Positions 6,031 to 14,875 of a stretch of 28,247 nucleotides of DNA are shown one piece after another. Origin of the DNA: a virus; the IMG/VR virus record IMGVR_UViG_3300027906_000104, positions 1 to 28,247 of that record. One strand, given 5' to 3'. Under the pieces are notes generated by a model. That model saw nothing but the letters and a program-made list of their open reading frames with translations, did not search any database and had not been told where the DNA came from. Within the stretch, counting starts at the first letter, position 1. Every line of letters begins with the position of its first letter. Both the position numbers and the translations under genes were made by a program.

Positions 6031-6072
6031 CCTTCCAAGCTATTGTCATCGGTTCGATTCCGATATCTCGCT
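6002..6072 (+). tRNA. tRNA-Gly (anticodon UCC)
   Basis: A full cloverleaf can be folded by eye: acceptor GCGAGAT/ATCTCGC, D arm GTTT-AGCGGTA-AAAC, anticodon stem GTAGC/GCTAT with loop CTTCCAA (anticodon TCC), four-base variable loop, T arm ATCGG-TTCGATT-CCGAT, and discriminator T as usual for tRNA-Gly. Length 71 nt, with no encoded CCA. It decodes GGA and GGG. It is the only tRNA in the window, placed just ahead of the capsid gene in the most highly expressed part of the genome; the late proteins, above all the glycine-rich adhesin at 22589-23758, use many GGA codons. Confidence 0.95.
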
Positions 6073-6083
6073 TTGGCTTTAGC

Positions 6084-6162
6084 CCTGTACGCAGGATACC
6101 TTTAGCCGTCTAGACGGTGGGAGAGACCACAACAAAATGATCAAAAAAAAATTACACGTGTA
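6084..6162 (+). promoter_or_regulatory. Structured leader/possible phage late promoter region of the capsid gene
   Basis: Between tRNA-Gly and the capsid start lie several compact symmetrical elements: hairpin CCTG-TACG-CAGG (6084-6095), the perfect palindrome CCGTCTAGACGG (6106-6117), hairpin GTGG-GAGAGA-CCAC (6117-6130), and palindrome TACACGTGTA (6153-6162). The stretch GGGAGAGACCACAAC (6119-6133) is nearly the same as the initially transcribed sequence of the T7 class III promoter phi10 (GGGAGACCACAAC), and lies in the same place, before the major capsid gene. No recognisable 17-bp T7 promoter precedes it, so it may be an RNA stability/processing leader or a diverged promoter. Confidence 0.5.
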
Positions 6163-6194
6163 GAAAGTAAACAAATACAAATTTTTAATAGAAA

Positions 6195-7352
6195 ATGGCT
6201 CATCAGAATAGTGCCTTGGCTGCATCACTCACCGCGCCAGGTGCTAATAACGGCGACCTCACCACTAATGTAGCAGGTGAAGGTAAACGTCGGGCTCTGT
6301 ACCTCAAGCTTTTTTCAGGAGAAATGTTCAAAGGATTCCAACGCAATACAATTGCAAGGGATCTAGTTACTAAGCGTACCCTCAAGAACGGCAAGTCTTT
6401 GCAGTTCATTTATACGGGTCGTACCACAGCAGAATTCCATACCCCTGGAAATTCTATACTGGGTAACGGTGACAGTGCACCTCCTGTAGCTGAGAAGACG
6501 ATCACTTGTGACGATCTATTGATCTCCAGTGCATTCGTATATGAATTAGACGAGACACTTGCGCATTATGATTTGCGTGGGGAAATATCTAAGAAGATTG
6601 GATATGCTCTTGCAGAAAATTATGATAGAAAAATCTTCCGTGCAATATCTAAGGCAGCACGTAAAGCTTCACCTGTTACGAAGGCTAACTTCGTAGAACC
6701 AGGTGGTACACAGATCCGTGTAGGTACTAACGCCCAAGCATCCGATGCTTATGCATCAGCTAGTTTAATCTCTGCATTCTATGATGCTGCAGCTGTATTA
6801 GACGAAAAGGGAGTAAGTACAGAAGGACGTGTAGGTGTCTTAAACCCAAGACAATACTATGAACTTATCCAAGCGGTAGGTACTAATGGTCTTGTCAACC
6901 GTGACGAGCAGGGTACATCCTTGCAGTCAGGTAACGGCATCATCGAGATTGCTGGTATCAAAATTTATAAATCAATGAACATTCCGTTCTTTGGTAAGTT
7001 TGGTACTTCTCTTGGTGGAACTGCTGGTGCTACTATTCCTGGCACACCTGATCCTGGTAATACTGGATCATTTGTAGGTGATGCTATGGCAGATGAGCAT
7101 AACGTGACCGTTAATGATTATGGTCAAGCTGCTAAATTCAACAACTCATGTGGGCTCATCTTCCAGAAGGAAGCCGCAGGGGTCGTAGAAGCCATTGGAC
7201 CTCAAGTCCAAGTAACATCCGGGGACGTATCCGTGATTTATCAGGGTGACGTGATTCTAGGACGTTTGGCAATGGGAGCTGACTATCTTAATCCAGCTGC
7301 TGCTGTTGAACTGTACGCTGGTACAGCAACTGCGCCTGCTGCATTCGGGTAA
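6195..7352 (+). CDS. Major capsid protein, gp10-like
   Basis: At 385 aa it is somewhat longer than T7 gp10A (345 aa). It has the HK97-fold layout of T7-type capsid proteins: an N-arm with LYLKLFSGEMFKGFQRNT (residues about 37-54), an E-loop region around SLQFIYTGRTTAEFHTPG, the segment CDDLLISSAFVYELDETLAHYD, a spine-helix region (AENYDRKIFRAISKAARK), and a C-terminal P-domain containing VGVLNPRQYYELIQ and VIYQGDVILGRLAMGADYL. Hundreds of copies form the icosahedral shell. The gene sits between its own structured leader and an intrinsic terminator, which gives it a separable, high-level transcript as in T7. No slippage site producing a longer minor form is evident at its end. Confidence 0.96.
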   Translation: MAHQNSALAASLTAPGANNGDLTTNVAGEGKRRALYLKLFSGEMFKGFQRNTIARDLVTKRTLKNGKSLQFIYTGRTTAEFHTPGNSILGNGDSAPPVAEKTITCDDLLISSAFVYELDETLAHYDLRGEISKKIGYALAENYDRKIFRAISKAARKASPVTKANFVEPGGTQIRVGTNAQASDAYASASLISAFYDAAAVLDEKGVSTEGRVGVLNPRQYYELIQAVGTNGLVNRDEQGTSLQSGNGIIEIAGIKIYKSMNIPFFGKFGTSLGGTAGATIPGTPDPGNTGSFVGDAMADEHNVTVNDYGQAAKFNNSCGLIFQKEAAGVVEAIGPQVQVTSGDVSVIYQGDVILGRLAMGADYLNPAAAVELYAGTATAPAAFG

Positions 7353-7369
7353 TATTTAACCAACATACA

Positions 7370-7397
7370 GGGGGTCTTCGGACCTCCTTTTTTTTTT
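7370..7397 (+). terminator. Intrinsic terminator after the capsid gene (T7 Tphi equivalent)
   Basis: Stem GGGGGTC (7370-7376) and GACCTCC (7381-7387) with one G-T pair, the very stable TTCG tetraloop, then ten T residues (7388-7397). It begins 17 nt after the capsid stop and ends 12 nt before the gp11-like start. T7 has its only late terminator at exactly this place, where partial read-through sets the ratio of capsid to tail proteins. Confidence 0.92.
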
Positions 7398-7409
7398 ACA
7401 GATTTTTAT

Positions 7410-8024
7410 ATGGCTACCTCGACAATTGACACCGATACCGAACTATCCGCAGTGAACTCAATTCTGGGTAGCATAGGTCAATCACCCGTAACAGAATTAA
7501 ACTATGAGAACCCTGAAGTCTCATTTATTTACAATATTTTAACTGAAGTTAACAAGGATGTACAGAATGAAGGCTGGCATTTTAACACAGAATATCATAT
7601 TAAACTATCTCCTGAAGATACCACAGGTTATATTACATTACCTAATAACACATTACAGTATGATATACATGATGGTCTTACAGATAAGACTAAAGATGTA
7701 GTAGTACGAAATGGTAGACTTTATGATTTAGTACAACACACAGATGTATTTACAAATGATATCTATGTAGATGCTGTAACCTTATATCCATTCGCTGACT
7801 TACCTAATCCATTCCAAAGATATATCACATATCGATCTGCTGTAAGAGCTGCTACTCAATTAGTATCTAACCCTACTCTAGCTCAAGCATTGACATTAGA
7901 TGAGAATAAATCTAGGGCTACCTGTGTTGAATATGAATGTAAGCAAGGAGATCATAGTTTCCTTGGACATCCACATGAAGGTAGGTATCAATCCTTTAGA
8001 CCTTATAATGCACTTAGACGCTAA
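7410..8024 (+). CDS. Tail tubular protein A (gatekeeper), gp11-like
   Basis: A 204-aa protein, similar in length to T7 gp11 (196 aa). The N-terminal pattern DTDTELSAVNSILGSIGQSPV followed within 25 residues by NPEVSFIYNILTEVNKDVQNEGWHFN is characteristic of the family (seen here as AVNSILGSIGQSPV and VQNEGWHFNTE). It also has the internal LYPFADLPNPFQRYITYRSAVRAA block. It forms the ring between the portal and the nozzle. The next gene starts on the last base of its stop, and the two products assemble together. Confidence 0.93.
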   Translation: MATSTIDTDTELSAVNSILGSIGQSPVTELNYENPEVSFIYNILTEVNKDVQNEGWHFNTEYHIKLSPEDTTGYITLPNNTLQYDIHDGLTDKTKDVVVRNGRLYDLVQHTDVFTNDIYVDAVTLYPFADLPNPFQRYITYRSAVRAATQLVSNPTLAQALTLDENKSRATCVEYECKQGDHSFLGHPHEGRYQSFRPYNALRR

Positions 8025-11000
8025 TGGCAAGTATTTCACAAACGATACAACAGTATACAGGTGGTATCTCACAACAGCCTGATGAAAAGAAAGTACCAGG
8101 TCAAGTTACAGATGCTATAAATGTATTACCTGATGTAACTCAAGGACTTTTGAAACGACCAGGAGCTGAACTAGTAGCTTCGTTAAGTGATAATGGTACG
8201 GCTGCACTTAATTCAAATACCAATGGTAAATGGTTCCATTATTATAGAGATGAAGCTGAGCAATATATAGGACAGATAAATAGAGCAGGTGATGTTAATA
8301 TGTGGAGATGTAGTGATGGAGCTGTAATGACAGTTACCTATGATGGTAACTCTACAATGCAAGATGCTTTAACTGATTATCTTGTACATACAGACGATGA
8401 AGATATACAAACATTAACTTCTAAGGACTATACATTTATAGCTAATCGTAAAAAAGCTACTGCAATGTCTTCTACAGTAGAAGCTGTTAGACCGCATGAA
8501 GTATATATAGAATTAAATAAGATTGCTTATTCTAGACAGTATGCGTTGAATATTTATAATGATACTAGTACTCAAACAGAACGTATGGCTACTAGAATTA
8601 AAGTAGAACTATTTAAGTCAAGTAATAATTATTGTAATGGTTCAGGTGCACTGGTAGCTAGAGCATTCCGTGAAGCTAATACTGGTATATGTACTTCAGC
8701 TGCAGGATCAGGTAATGATCCATTATGCCCAAATACAGCTACAGGAATATTTAATGTAACTGCAGGTGTAGATGATACAGATAATGCTTTATCAGGTGGG
8801 CACACATATAAACATGTTGTCTATAATCCAGCAGATAATGTGACTGGTACATATGGCAGATCAGGATCAACAATTACAATAACAACAACAAATGCGCATG
8901 GTTTGTCAGCTAATGATTATTTAGATATAAACTTTACAGGTGGTGGATCAGATGGGCAATATCAAGTTGCTTCAATTGTAGATGCTAATAATTTTACTGT
9001 AACTGATCATGGTGCTAGTGGTACTTTATCAGGTCAGAATGTTGGTTATTCTAAAGGAGTGATTACAGGTAGAGATAATCTTTATTTTCAAATTACTAAT
9101 ATAGCTCAATCTATACCATCAGGTTCAGGATCTAATGTTGTATATAATGCACGTTATACAACTACACATGATCTATTATTTGGAGGATCTGGATGGGTTA
9201 AAGATGATTATATGTATGTATGGATGAAAGATGCATTATATATGGTCACTGTTCAAGAGGCAAGTGCGGGACAAGTACAAGCTAATTTAGGATTAATTAG
9301 ACCTGATCCAACTCCATTTGATACAGATACAACTATTACAGCATCTAGTGTTTTAGGTGATCTACAAACAGCAATAGCAGCAACTAGTACCTTTGCTCTA
9401 GCTGATGTCCAGATTATAGGTAATGGTATTTATATTACTGATGCTGCTAATTTTAATGTAGTATCAATAGATAAAGACTTAATAAATATTGTTTCAGATG
9501 AAATCCAAGATATAGCTGATTTACCTCCACAATGTAAACATGGTTTCATTTGTAAAATTGCTAACTCTGAAGCTACCGAAGATGATTACTGGGTTAAATT
9601 CTTTGGTGATAATGATCGAGATGGTAAAGGTACATGGGAAGAATGTCCTGAACCTGGTAGAAAGGTAGAGTTTGATGCAGGTACAATGCCTTTACAATTA
9701 GTTAGGCAGGCAAATTTAACAGAGTTTAAATTAAGTCAAGTTGCTTGGAATAATTGTTTATGTGGTGGTACAGAGACAGTTCCTAAACCTAGTTTTATCT
9801 CAACAGTTTCAGGGACAGATGGTGATACAGTAACTGCAAATAGGTATATTAATAATATGATGTTCTGGAGAAACAGATTAGTTATCATAAGTGGTGAGGA
9901 TGTAGTTCTATCTAGACCTAGCCATTTCTTTGACTTTTGGCCAGTATCTTCTATTACTTATACAGCTACAGATAATATAGATTTAACTGTTAGTGCAGAA
10001 GAACCTGCAGTTTTATATGATGCGATACCTACAAATGCTGGTTTAGTATTATTTAGTAAATCTCATCAGTTCTTACTTACAACAGATAGTGATGTACTTA
10101 GCCCACAAACTGCTAAGGTAAATAGGTTATCTACATATAATTTTAATTATAAAACTAATCCTATTTCACTTGGAACAACAGTTGGTTTCTTAGATAATGC
10201 TGGTAAGTATTCACGTTTCTGGGAAATGGCTAATGTCAATCGTCAAACAGAACCTTCTGTAGTAGATCAATCTAAAGTTGTTAACCAATTATTTGCTAAT
10301 GATTTAGATACAATGTCTAACTCACGTGAAAACTCTGTTATATTTTTTAGTTCTAAGGGTACTAATACCTTATATGGATTTAGATATTATAGCTCAGCAG
10401 ATAAACGTTTACAACAAGCTTGGTTTAAATGGACCTTTAGTGGTACGATTCAACACCATGCTGTATTAGATGATGCATTATATGTTATAATCAGGGACGA
10501 TGGAAAAGATACTATGCAGAAGGTTCCAATTAAAATGGAATCTACTTCTAATAGTATAACTGATGATTTAGATACTACTGACACTACTGATGATATTATA
10601 TATAGAGTACACTTAGATAATAGTAAAGTTATAACAGCATCTCAATTAGGATATTCAGCTGCATCTGGTAGAACTGGATTTACTAAACCTGATGGATTCA
10701 ATAGTACTACTGGACAGCTTGTTGTCTATTGCCATAAAGCTTCGACTACCTTACCTAATTCCAATCCTACTACAGACGCTCAAGATTCAGATCTTATAGG
10801 TTCTTATAGTACAGCTAGTGTTGTTGGTAATCCTGGAAATTATAATATAGAATGGGATGGTGATTGGACAGGTCATGATATTATTGTAGGTTATCTCTTT
10901 GATATGGAAGTAGAATTCCCTACCATTTATTATACTCAAACAAGTGGAGACAATATTAAATCTGATCAAACTGCTAGTTTAGTTGTACATAGAGTTAAGA

Positions 11001-11266
11001 TGAGCTTCGGTGCATCAGGTATGTATACAACTACATTAGATAGAAAAGGTAAAGATCCTTATGTAGAAACATATGAACCACCTTTAGCAGATACTTATAA
11101 TGCTAACCAAGTAGGTATAAATGACCAGATCATACAACGCATACCTATCTATGAAAAAAATAAGAACTTTACTTTAAAACTTAAATCTTCACATCCTGCC
11201 CCAGCTACATTGTATTCAATGACTTGGGAAGGATTATATAATAGACCTTATTACAAACAAATTTAG
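8024..11266 (+). CDS. Tail tubular protein B (nozzle), gp12-like, enlarged
   Basis: A 1080-aa protein, clearly larger than T7 gp12 (794 aa). The start SISQTIQQYTGGISQQPD and the following PGQVTDAINVLPDVTQGLLKRPG are diagnostic of the nozzle family (shown in parts: YTGGISQQPD, DAINVLPDVTQGLLKRPGAE). The later blocks NNMMFWRNRLVIISGEDVVLSRP, FDFWPVSSITYTATDNIDLT and the C-terminal YTMTWEGLYNRP-like end also fit. Residues about 272-346 form an extra Ser/Thr/Gly-rich, beta-rich domain (GSTITITTTNAHGLSANDYL) not expected in T7 gp12. The protein builds the lower tail and holds the fibres; the added domain may be exposed on the tail surface. The next gene overlaps by one base with a GTG start. Confidence 0.93.
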   Translation: MASISQTIQQYTGGISQQPDEKKVPGQVTDAINVLPDVTQGLLKRPGAELVASLSDNGTAALNSNTNGKWFHYYRDEAEQYIGQINRAGDVNMWRCSDGAVMTVTYDGNSTMQDALTDYLVHTDDEDIQTLTSKDYTFIANRKKATAMSSTVEAVRPHEVYIELNKIAYSRQYALNIYNDTSTQTERMATRIKVELFKSSNNYCNGSGALVARAFREANTGICTSAAGSGNDPLCPNTATGIFNVTAGVDDTDNALSGGHTYKHVVYNPADNVTGTYGRSGSTITITTTNAHGLSANDYLDINFTGGGSDGQYQVASIVDANNFTVTDHGASGTLSGQNVGYSKGVITGRDNLYFQITNIAQSIPSGSGSNVVYNARYTTTHDLLFGGSGWVKDDYMYVWMKDALYMVTVQEASAGQVQANLGLIRPDPTPFDTDTTITASSVLGDLQTAIAATSTFALADVQIIGNGIYITDAANFNVVSIDKDLINIVSDEIQDIADLPPQCKHGFICKIANSEATEDDYWVKFFGDNDRDGKGTWEECPEPGRKVEFDAGTMPLQLVRQANLTEFKLSQVAWNNCLCGGTETVPKPSFISTVSGTDGDTVTANRYINNMMFWRNRLVIISGEDVVLSRPSHFFDFWPVSSITYTATDNIDLTVSAEEPAVLYDAIPTNAGLVLFSKSHQFLLTTDSDVLSPQTAKVNRLSTYNFNYKTNPISLGTTVGFLDNAGKYSRFWEMANVNRQTEPSVVDQSKVVNQLFANDLDTMSNSRENSVIFFSSKGTNTLYGFRYYSSADKRLQQAWFKWTFSGTIQHHAVLDDALYVIIRDDGKDTMQKVPIKMESTSNSITDDLDTTDTTDDIIYRVHLDNSKVITASQLGYSAASGRTGFTKPDGFNSTTGQLVVYCHKASTTLPNSNPTTDAQDSDLIGSYSTASVVGNPGNYNIEWDGDWTGHDIIVGYLFDMEVEFPTIYYTQTSGDNIKSDQTASLVVHRVKMSFGASGMYTTTLDRKGKDPYVETYEPPLADTYNANQVGINDQIIQRIPIYEKNKNFTLKLKSSHPAPATLYSMTWEGLYNRPYYKQI

Positions 11267-11712
11267 TGTCTAAATACATCCACCAACTAACTAAAGAGGC
11301 TGCTTTTGAGGTAGCCTCCAACCTCCTCCCAGAAGACCGCAGAGAGGTCGAAGAGGGTCATGGATATGATCCTACCGTAATACTACCTTCAACCTATGAG
11401 ATGGGCGATTCAGTCTATTTCAGAGTACCTAACGGTGAACTAGCAGGAATAGCAGGAGTACATGATGAAGGGCAAATCTGGATGCTCTGTACACCAGCTA
11501 TACTTAAATACCCAGTAACCTTTGCCAGGGAAGCAAAACGTTATGTAGACAGTAGACAAGAAAAGTTACTTTGGAACATCGTTGATAAACGAAATACAGT
11601 TCACCTTAAGTTACTTAGATTCCTAGGGTTTAAATTCTTACGAGAAATAGAACACGGACCCAACAAATTGACCTTTATAGAGTTTTGCCGTGTGTTTAGG
11701 AGCACAAGCTAG
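11266..11712 (+). CDS. Internal virion protein, gp13-like (GNAT-like fold)
   Basis: 148 aa, near T7 gp13 (138 aa). The start is GTG, overlapping the gp12 stop by one base. Similarity to T7 gp13 is visible in the second half: REAKRYVDSRQEKLLWNIVD, then NTVHLKLLRFLGFKFLREI with T7's pattern of WNYVW...HIRFLKTIGA. The fold resembles acetyltransferase-like (GNAT) proteins, with ELAGIAGVHDEGQIWMLCTP as the central strands (seen as LAGIAGVHDEGQIWML). T7 gp13 is needed for infective particles but is not part of the mature ejection tube. The downstream gene overlaps by 23 nt. Confidence 0.85.
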   Translation: MSKYIHQLTKEAAFEVASNLLPEDRREVEEGHGYDPTVILPSTYEMGDSVYFRVPNGELAGIAGVHDEGQIWMLCTPAILKYPVTFAREAKRYVDSRQEKLLWNIVDKRNTVHLKLLRFLGFKFLREIEHGPNKLTFIEFCRVFRSTS

Positions 11713-12289
11713 AGCAGCGAATGAGAACGCTCGTCGCCAATATCAATACCAACTCGAAAAACGAGAGCATGATTGGATGCGTACACTTAGCGTAGCAGGT
11801 GTAGAACGTCTTCAATATGAACAAGGTATAAATGCAAGTAACCTTGGTGTAGCTAATGTATATGCCGATATACAAGAGAAACATGGTGACTTGGTGGGAG
11901 AAACAATGCAAGAAAATGAGCAAGTTTGGAAAGAATTTTTACAAGATAATACAGGAGCAACAATGGCTGCAAGTGGTCAAACAGGTGCTTCTGCTAGAAG
12001 AATAGCTAGTTTAGATTTAGCGAAATATCTAACTAAAACTTCACGTAATGCTCGTGAATTAACCGATGCTACACATGAGTTAAGAAAAGAAGGCAGTAAA
12101 GCTGCTGGACAAGCTGCAGCACAACAAGAACAAATGTTTGCTAAACAAGCTTGGGTTAAAACTCCTGGCATGGCTCCTCCTCAACCTGTTATGCAGAATG
12201 TAGGGGCAGCAGCATTTATGGATGCATTAAGCATTGGTGGAAAAATCGCTACAATCGGTGGTAGTGGTGGTTTGGATTTATTTACTTAA
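11690..12289 (+). CDS. Internal core/ejection protein, gp14-like
   Basis: A 199-aa protein beginning with GTG inside the gp13-like gene; the N-terminus MCLGAQARAANENARRQYQY recalls T7 gp14 (196 aa, MCWAA...). It is rich in Ala, Gln and charged residues and mostly helical, with likely coiled segments at residues about 10-60 and 120-155 (ARELTDATHELRKEG). In T7, gp14 leaves the virion first and forms a pore in the host outer membrane, starting the gp14-gp15-gp16 channel for DNA entry. The Gly/Ala-rich C-terminus (GAAAFMDALSIGGKIATIGG) would suit membrane insertion. Gene order 13-14-15-16 supports the call. Confidence 0.85.
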   Translation: MCLGAQARAANENARRQYQYQLEKREHDWMRTLSVAGVERLQYEQGINASNLGVANVYADIQEKHGDLVGETMQENEQVWKEFLQDNTGATMAASGQTGASARRIASLDLAKYLTKTSRNARELTDATHELRKEGSKAAGQAAAQQEQMFAKQAWVKTPGMAPPQPVMQNVGAAAFMDALSIGGKIATIGGSGGLDLFT

Positions 12290-12295
12290 TTAACT

Positions 12296-14872
12296 ATGCC
12301 TTTCAATACAGATCCGTCTCCTCATCTTCGAGACTATTATCAAAAAACGACTGATTGGGCTACATCACTACGAGCTCAATATGATGAAGATGAACAAAAA
12401 GAAGCTCATTGGATTTCACAAAAAGTAGCAGTATCTAATCAAAAAGAAAAAGCAGATCCTGGAGTTGCAGCATTAGCTATGGTAAATAAGGTGTTAGATA
12501 CTACACCTGCTTTTATACAATGGCGAGACCAAGTTAAAAAGAAATCTGAAGAAAAAGTTCATCTTAAACTTTCTTCTTTTAAAATGAGTAAAGAAGATAG
12601 AGAAGCATTTAATAAACAATGGGAGAAATCACAAGAGGAAGATATTAGATTTAATAAAGTTGCATCTACTATTAAAGATCCTGCATTAAAAGAGTATATT
12701 CAAAGTTTAAACCCAGGTAAAATAAAACATGCTAAATCTTATTTCTCTAAAATTAAAGCACAGAATTTAGGTAAAATATTTATAGATGCTCAAGAAGCAA
12801 ATGCCAAAGATTCAAGTGGAATACCTTTTCTAGATAAATTAAGGGCAGTAGAAAAGGAAGGCGCAGTAGCTTATTCTGATTTTATTACAAACTGGGCAGG
12901 TGAACAATTAGTAGAAGGCTCATTAAGCAATGGTCTTATTGCTAAAAATGTAATGCCTAGTATAGATAGCTTTGTTAAAACAGAAAACTCAAGATTTGCA
13001 AAAGATTATAAAGATAAAGCTACTACAGATAATGATACTGAAATAGAACAAACTCTAGAAATGGATTTGAACTATCAATCTATTTTATCTGATGGACAAG
13101 GAGGACTAAGTGTTGATCCTCATACACCACTTAAAACAATTAGCTTTGCTACTAGAAATCTTGCTGCAAAATTAGTTCCAGAAGATATTCCTGCTGGAAT
13201 GACTGCAGATCAATATGCTGGTAAAATTGTATGGGGTAAAGTTTTTTCTAGAGCTGAAAAAGGTTTAATCACTGAAGCTCAGAAGACTCAAATCTTAAGT
13301 GGTTTGGTTCCACATGGTGCAGGTAAGGAACTTTTAGATGGTGAAAAAGCAACTGGTCCAGCTTTATTATTAAAAAATGCTGGTTACAGTGTTAGTGATT
13401 TCAGTGAAGCAGTAGAAAGAGGACAACGTGCAAGTTTAGAGTTACAAGTTACAGAGATACATTCTCAAGGTGAGAAACAAGCTAATGCACAAATGTTGAA
13501 ATGTAGTAAGGAGGGTTGTAGTGCTGAAGAGGTTGCTTCTACAATTGAAACTTTAAAACGAGATTTTGCTGGATATAATAATGATGATCTTAATAGAATG
13601 AAAGGTGGTGGAAATAATGATCCTGATTTATTTAAATCTCTTAGTCTAAGACATGAAAATGATATAAAAACAGGTTCTATTGAGAAGTGGGATGAAAAAA
13701 CTATAGAAGCAAATAGTAAAGGTAATATCGAATTTAAAAATTTCATTACTAAACGAATTGCACTTATCAAAACTAGTAAACTTTCCCTAAACTATAGTGA
13801 TAAACCAATTGAAACAGCCGTAAATGAAGGTGGAAAATTTCAAGATGGTCAAGCTATACTTACTGCCAATGGTCTACTTGTATCAAATGATGTTAAAAAA
13901 GTTTTAAATGAAAATTTTATAGCTAATATAGTAGCAAATCCCGCTGATCCTGATGCATATAGCAAAGCTCTTATTACTGCTCAACAATATTTTATAAACA
14001 ATGGTGGTGGTAAAGGGAATGAGATTCAAGGTAAATTCTCTAGTGGAGATAAGAATGATTATGAAATTTATAAGGCTATGTTTAATGCTAAAATTGGGTA
14101 TATAGAAGAAGCTAAGAATCCTAGTGATGAAAAGACTTGGAAGACAAGTTTGTATCTTAATGGTAAACGTCAACCTCCAACCACTTATGGTCAACTTGAG
14201 ATAGGTGATTTTATAGGTATGAAAGGAACTGGAGGCTATACTCAAGAGGTTTTAGCTAAAGCAAGAGAACATGGACTACGACCTGGTGATTATGTAAAAA
14301 AACAATGGGACGCACTACTTGCATATTCCAAAGGTGATTCAAAAGGTGCTATTGAACTTCAAAAAGAACTAGCTAACTTCAATCAAGGAGAACCAGATTT
14401 AGCTCAGAATATTCCTGGACTAGATGATGCCGATGAGTTACGTGCTTGGACTGCAGCAGAAGGTGATCCTAATTTATTATATGCTTTAAAGTTTACTGAT
14501 CCTAAAGATTTCTCACCTGTTTTACAGCAAAGATTACAGCTATTAGTAGCTGGATACGATGCACAGATAATGGCTGATAAGGCAGAAGCAGTAACAGAAC
14601 AGAACAAAGCTGCTGCTGCAGCCACAAAAGAAAAGGACAGACAAAAGGCTCTAGATGATGCACGAAAATTAGAAGCTGACACAATTAAAAAGATTCAAGA
14701 TGCAAATGACAAAGCTAAAGGTCGATCATTAGCTGGTGATCTTGTGAACGGTACACAAGCTGCTGTAGCTAATCCTGCACAATATTTTGGTACTAATCAA
14801 TTCAGTGATCAAACACCTGATTTAGATGAAAAAGGTGAACCATTACCACCTTTAGAATATAAAGGATTTTAA
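12296..14872 (+). CDS. Internal core/ejection protein, gp15-like
   Basis: An 858-aa, Lys/Glu-rich helical protein (T7 gp15 is 747 aa). No enzymatic motif, signal peptide or membrane span is visible; most of it alternates charged helices, with a coiled stretch near residues 755-800 (KAEAVTEQNKAAAAATKEKD, then DDARKLEADTIKKIQDAND). By T7 analogy it forms the periplasmic part of the DNA-ejection conduit with gp16. The call relies on length, helical character and place between gp14-like and gp16-like genes, six and three bases from them, since direct sequence similarity across this family is low. The C-terminus is acidic and proline-rich (DEKGEPLPPLEYKGF). Confidence 0.82.
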   Translation: MPFNTDPSPHLRDYYQKTTDWATSLRAQYDEDEQKEAHWISQKVAVSNQKEKADPGVAALAMVNKVLDTTPAFIQWRDQVKKKSEEKVHLKLSSFKMSKEDREAFNKQWEKSQEEDIRFNKVASTIKDPALKEYIQSLNPGKIKHAKSYFSKIKAQNLGKIFIDAQEANAKDSSGIPFLDKLRAVEKEGAVAYSDFITNWAGEQLVEGSLSNGLIAKNVMPSIDSFVKTENSRFAKDYKDKATTDNDTEIEQTLEMDLNYQSILSDGQGGLSVDPHTPLKTISFATRNLAAKLVPEDIPAGMTADQYAGKIVWGKVFSRAEKGLITEAQKTQILSGLVPHGAGKELLDGEKATGPALLLKNAGYSVSDFSEAVERGQRASLELQVTEIHSQGEKQANAQMLKCSKEGCSAEEVASTIETLKRDFAGYNNDDLNRMKGGGNNDPDLFKSLSLRHENDIKTGSIEKWDEKTIEANSKGNIEFKNFITKRIALIKTSKLSLNYSDKPIETAVNEGGKFQDGQAILTANGLLVSNDVKKVLNENFIANIVANPADPDAYSKALITAQQYFINNGGGKGNEIQGKFSSGDKNDYEIYKAMFNAKIGYIEEAKNPSDEKTWKTSLYLNGKRQPPTTYGQLEIGDFIGMKGTGGYTQEVLAKAREHGLRPGDYVKKQWDALLAYSKGDSKGAIELQKELANFNQGEPDLAQNIPGLDDADELRAWTAAEGDPNLLYALKFTDPKDFSPVLQQRLQLLVAGYDAQIMADKAEAVTEQNKAAAAATKEKDRQKALDDARKLEADTIKKIQDANDKAKGRSLAGDLVNGTQAAVANPAQYFGTNQFSDQTPDLDEKGEPLPPLEYKGF

Positions 14873-14875
14873 TAC

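Noticed and set aside
6002-6072. tRNA-Gly as a phage integration (att) site
   Set aside because: The tRNA is complete, and no integrase or second copy of its 3' end is in this window; a functional tRNA explains it.
6137-6152. TGATC plus A-run before the capsid gene as a terminator on the plus strand
   Set aside because: The run is of A, not T, on the plus strand, and no GC-rich stem lies immediately before a T-run.
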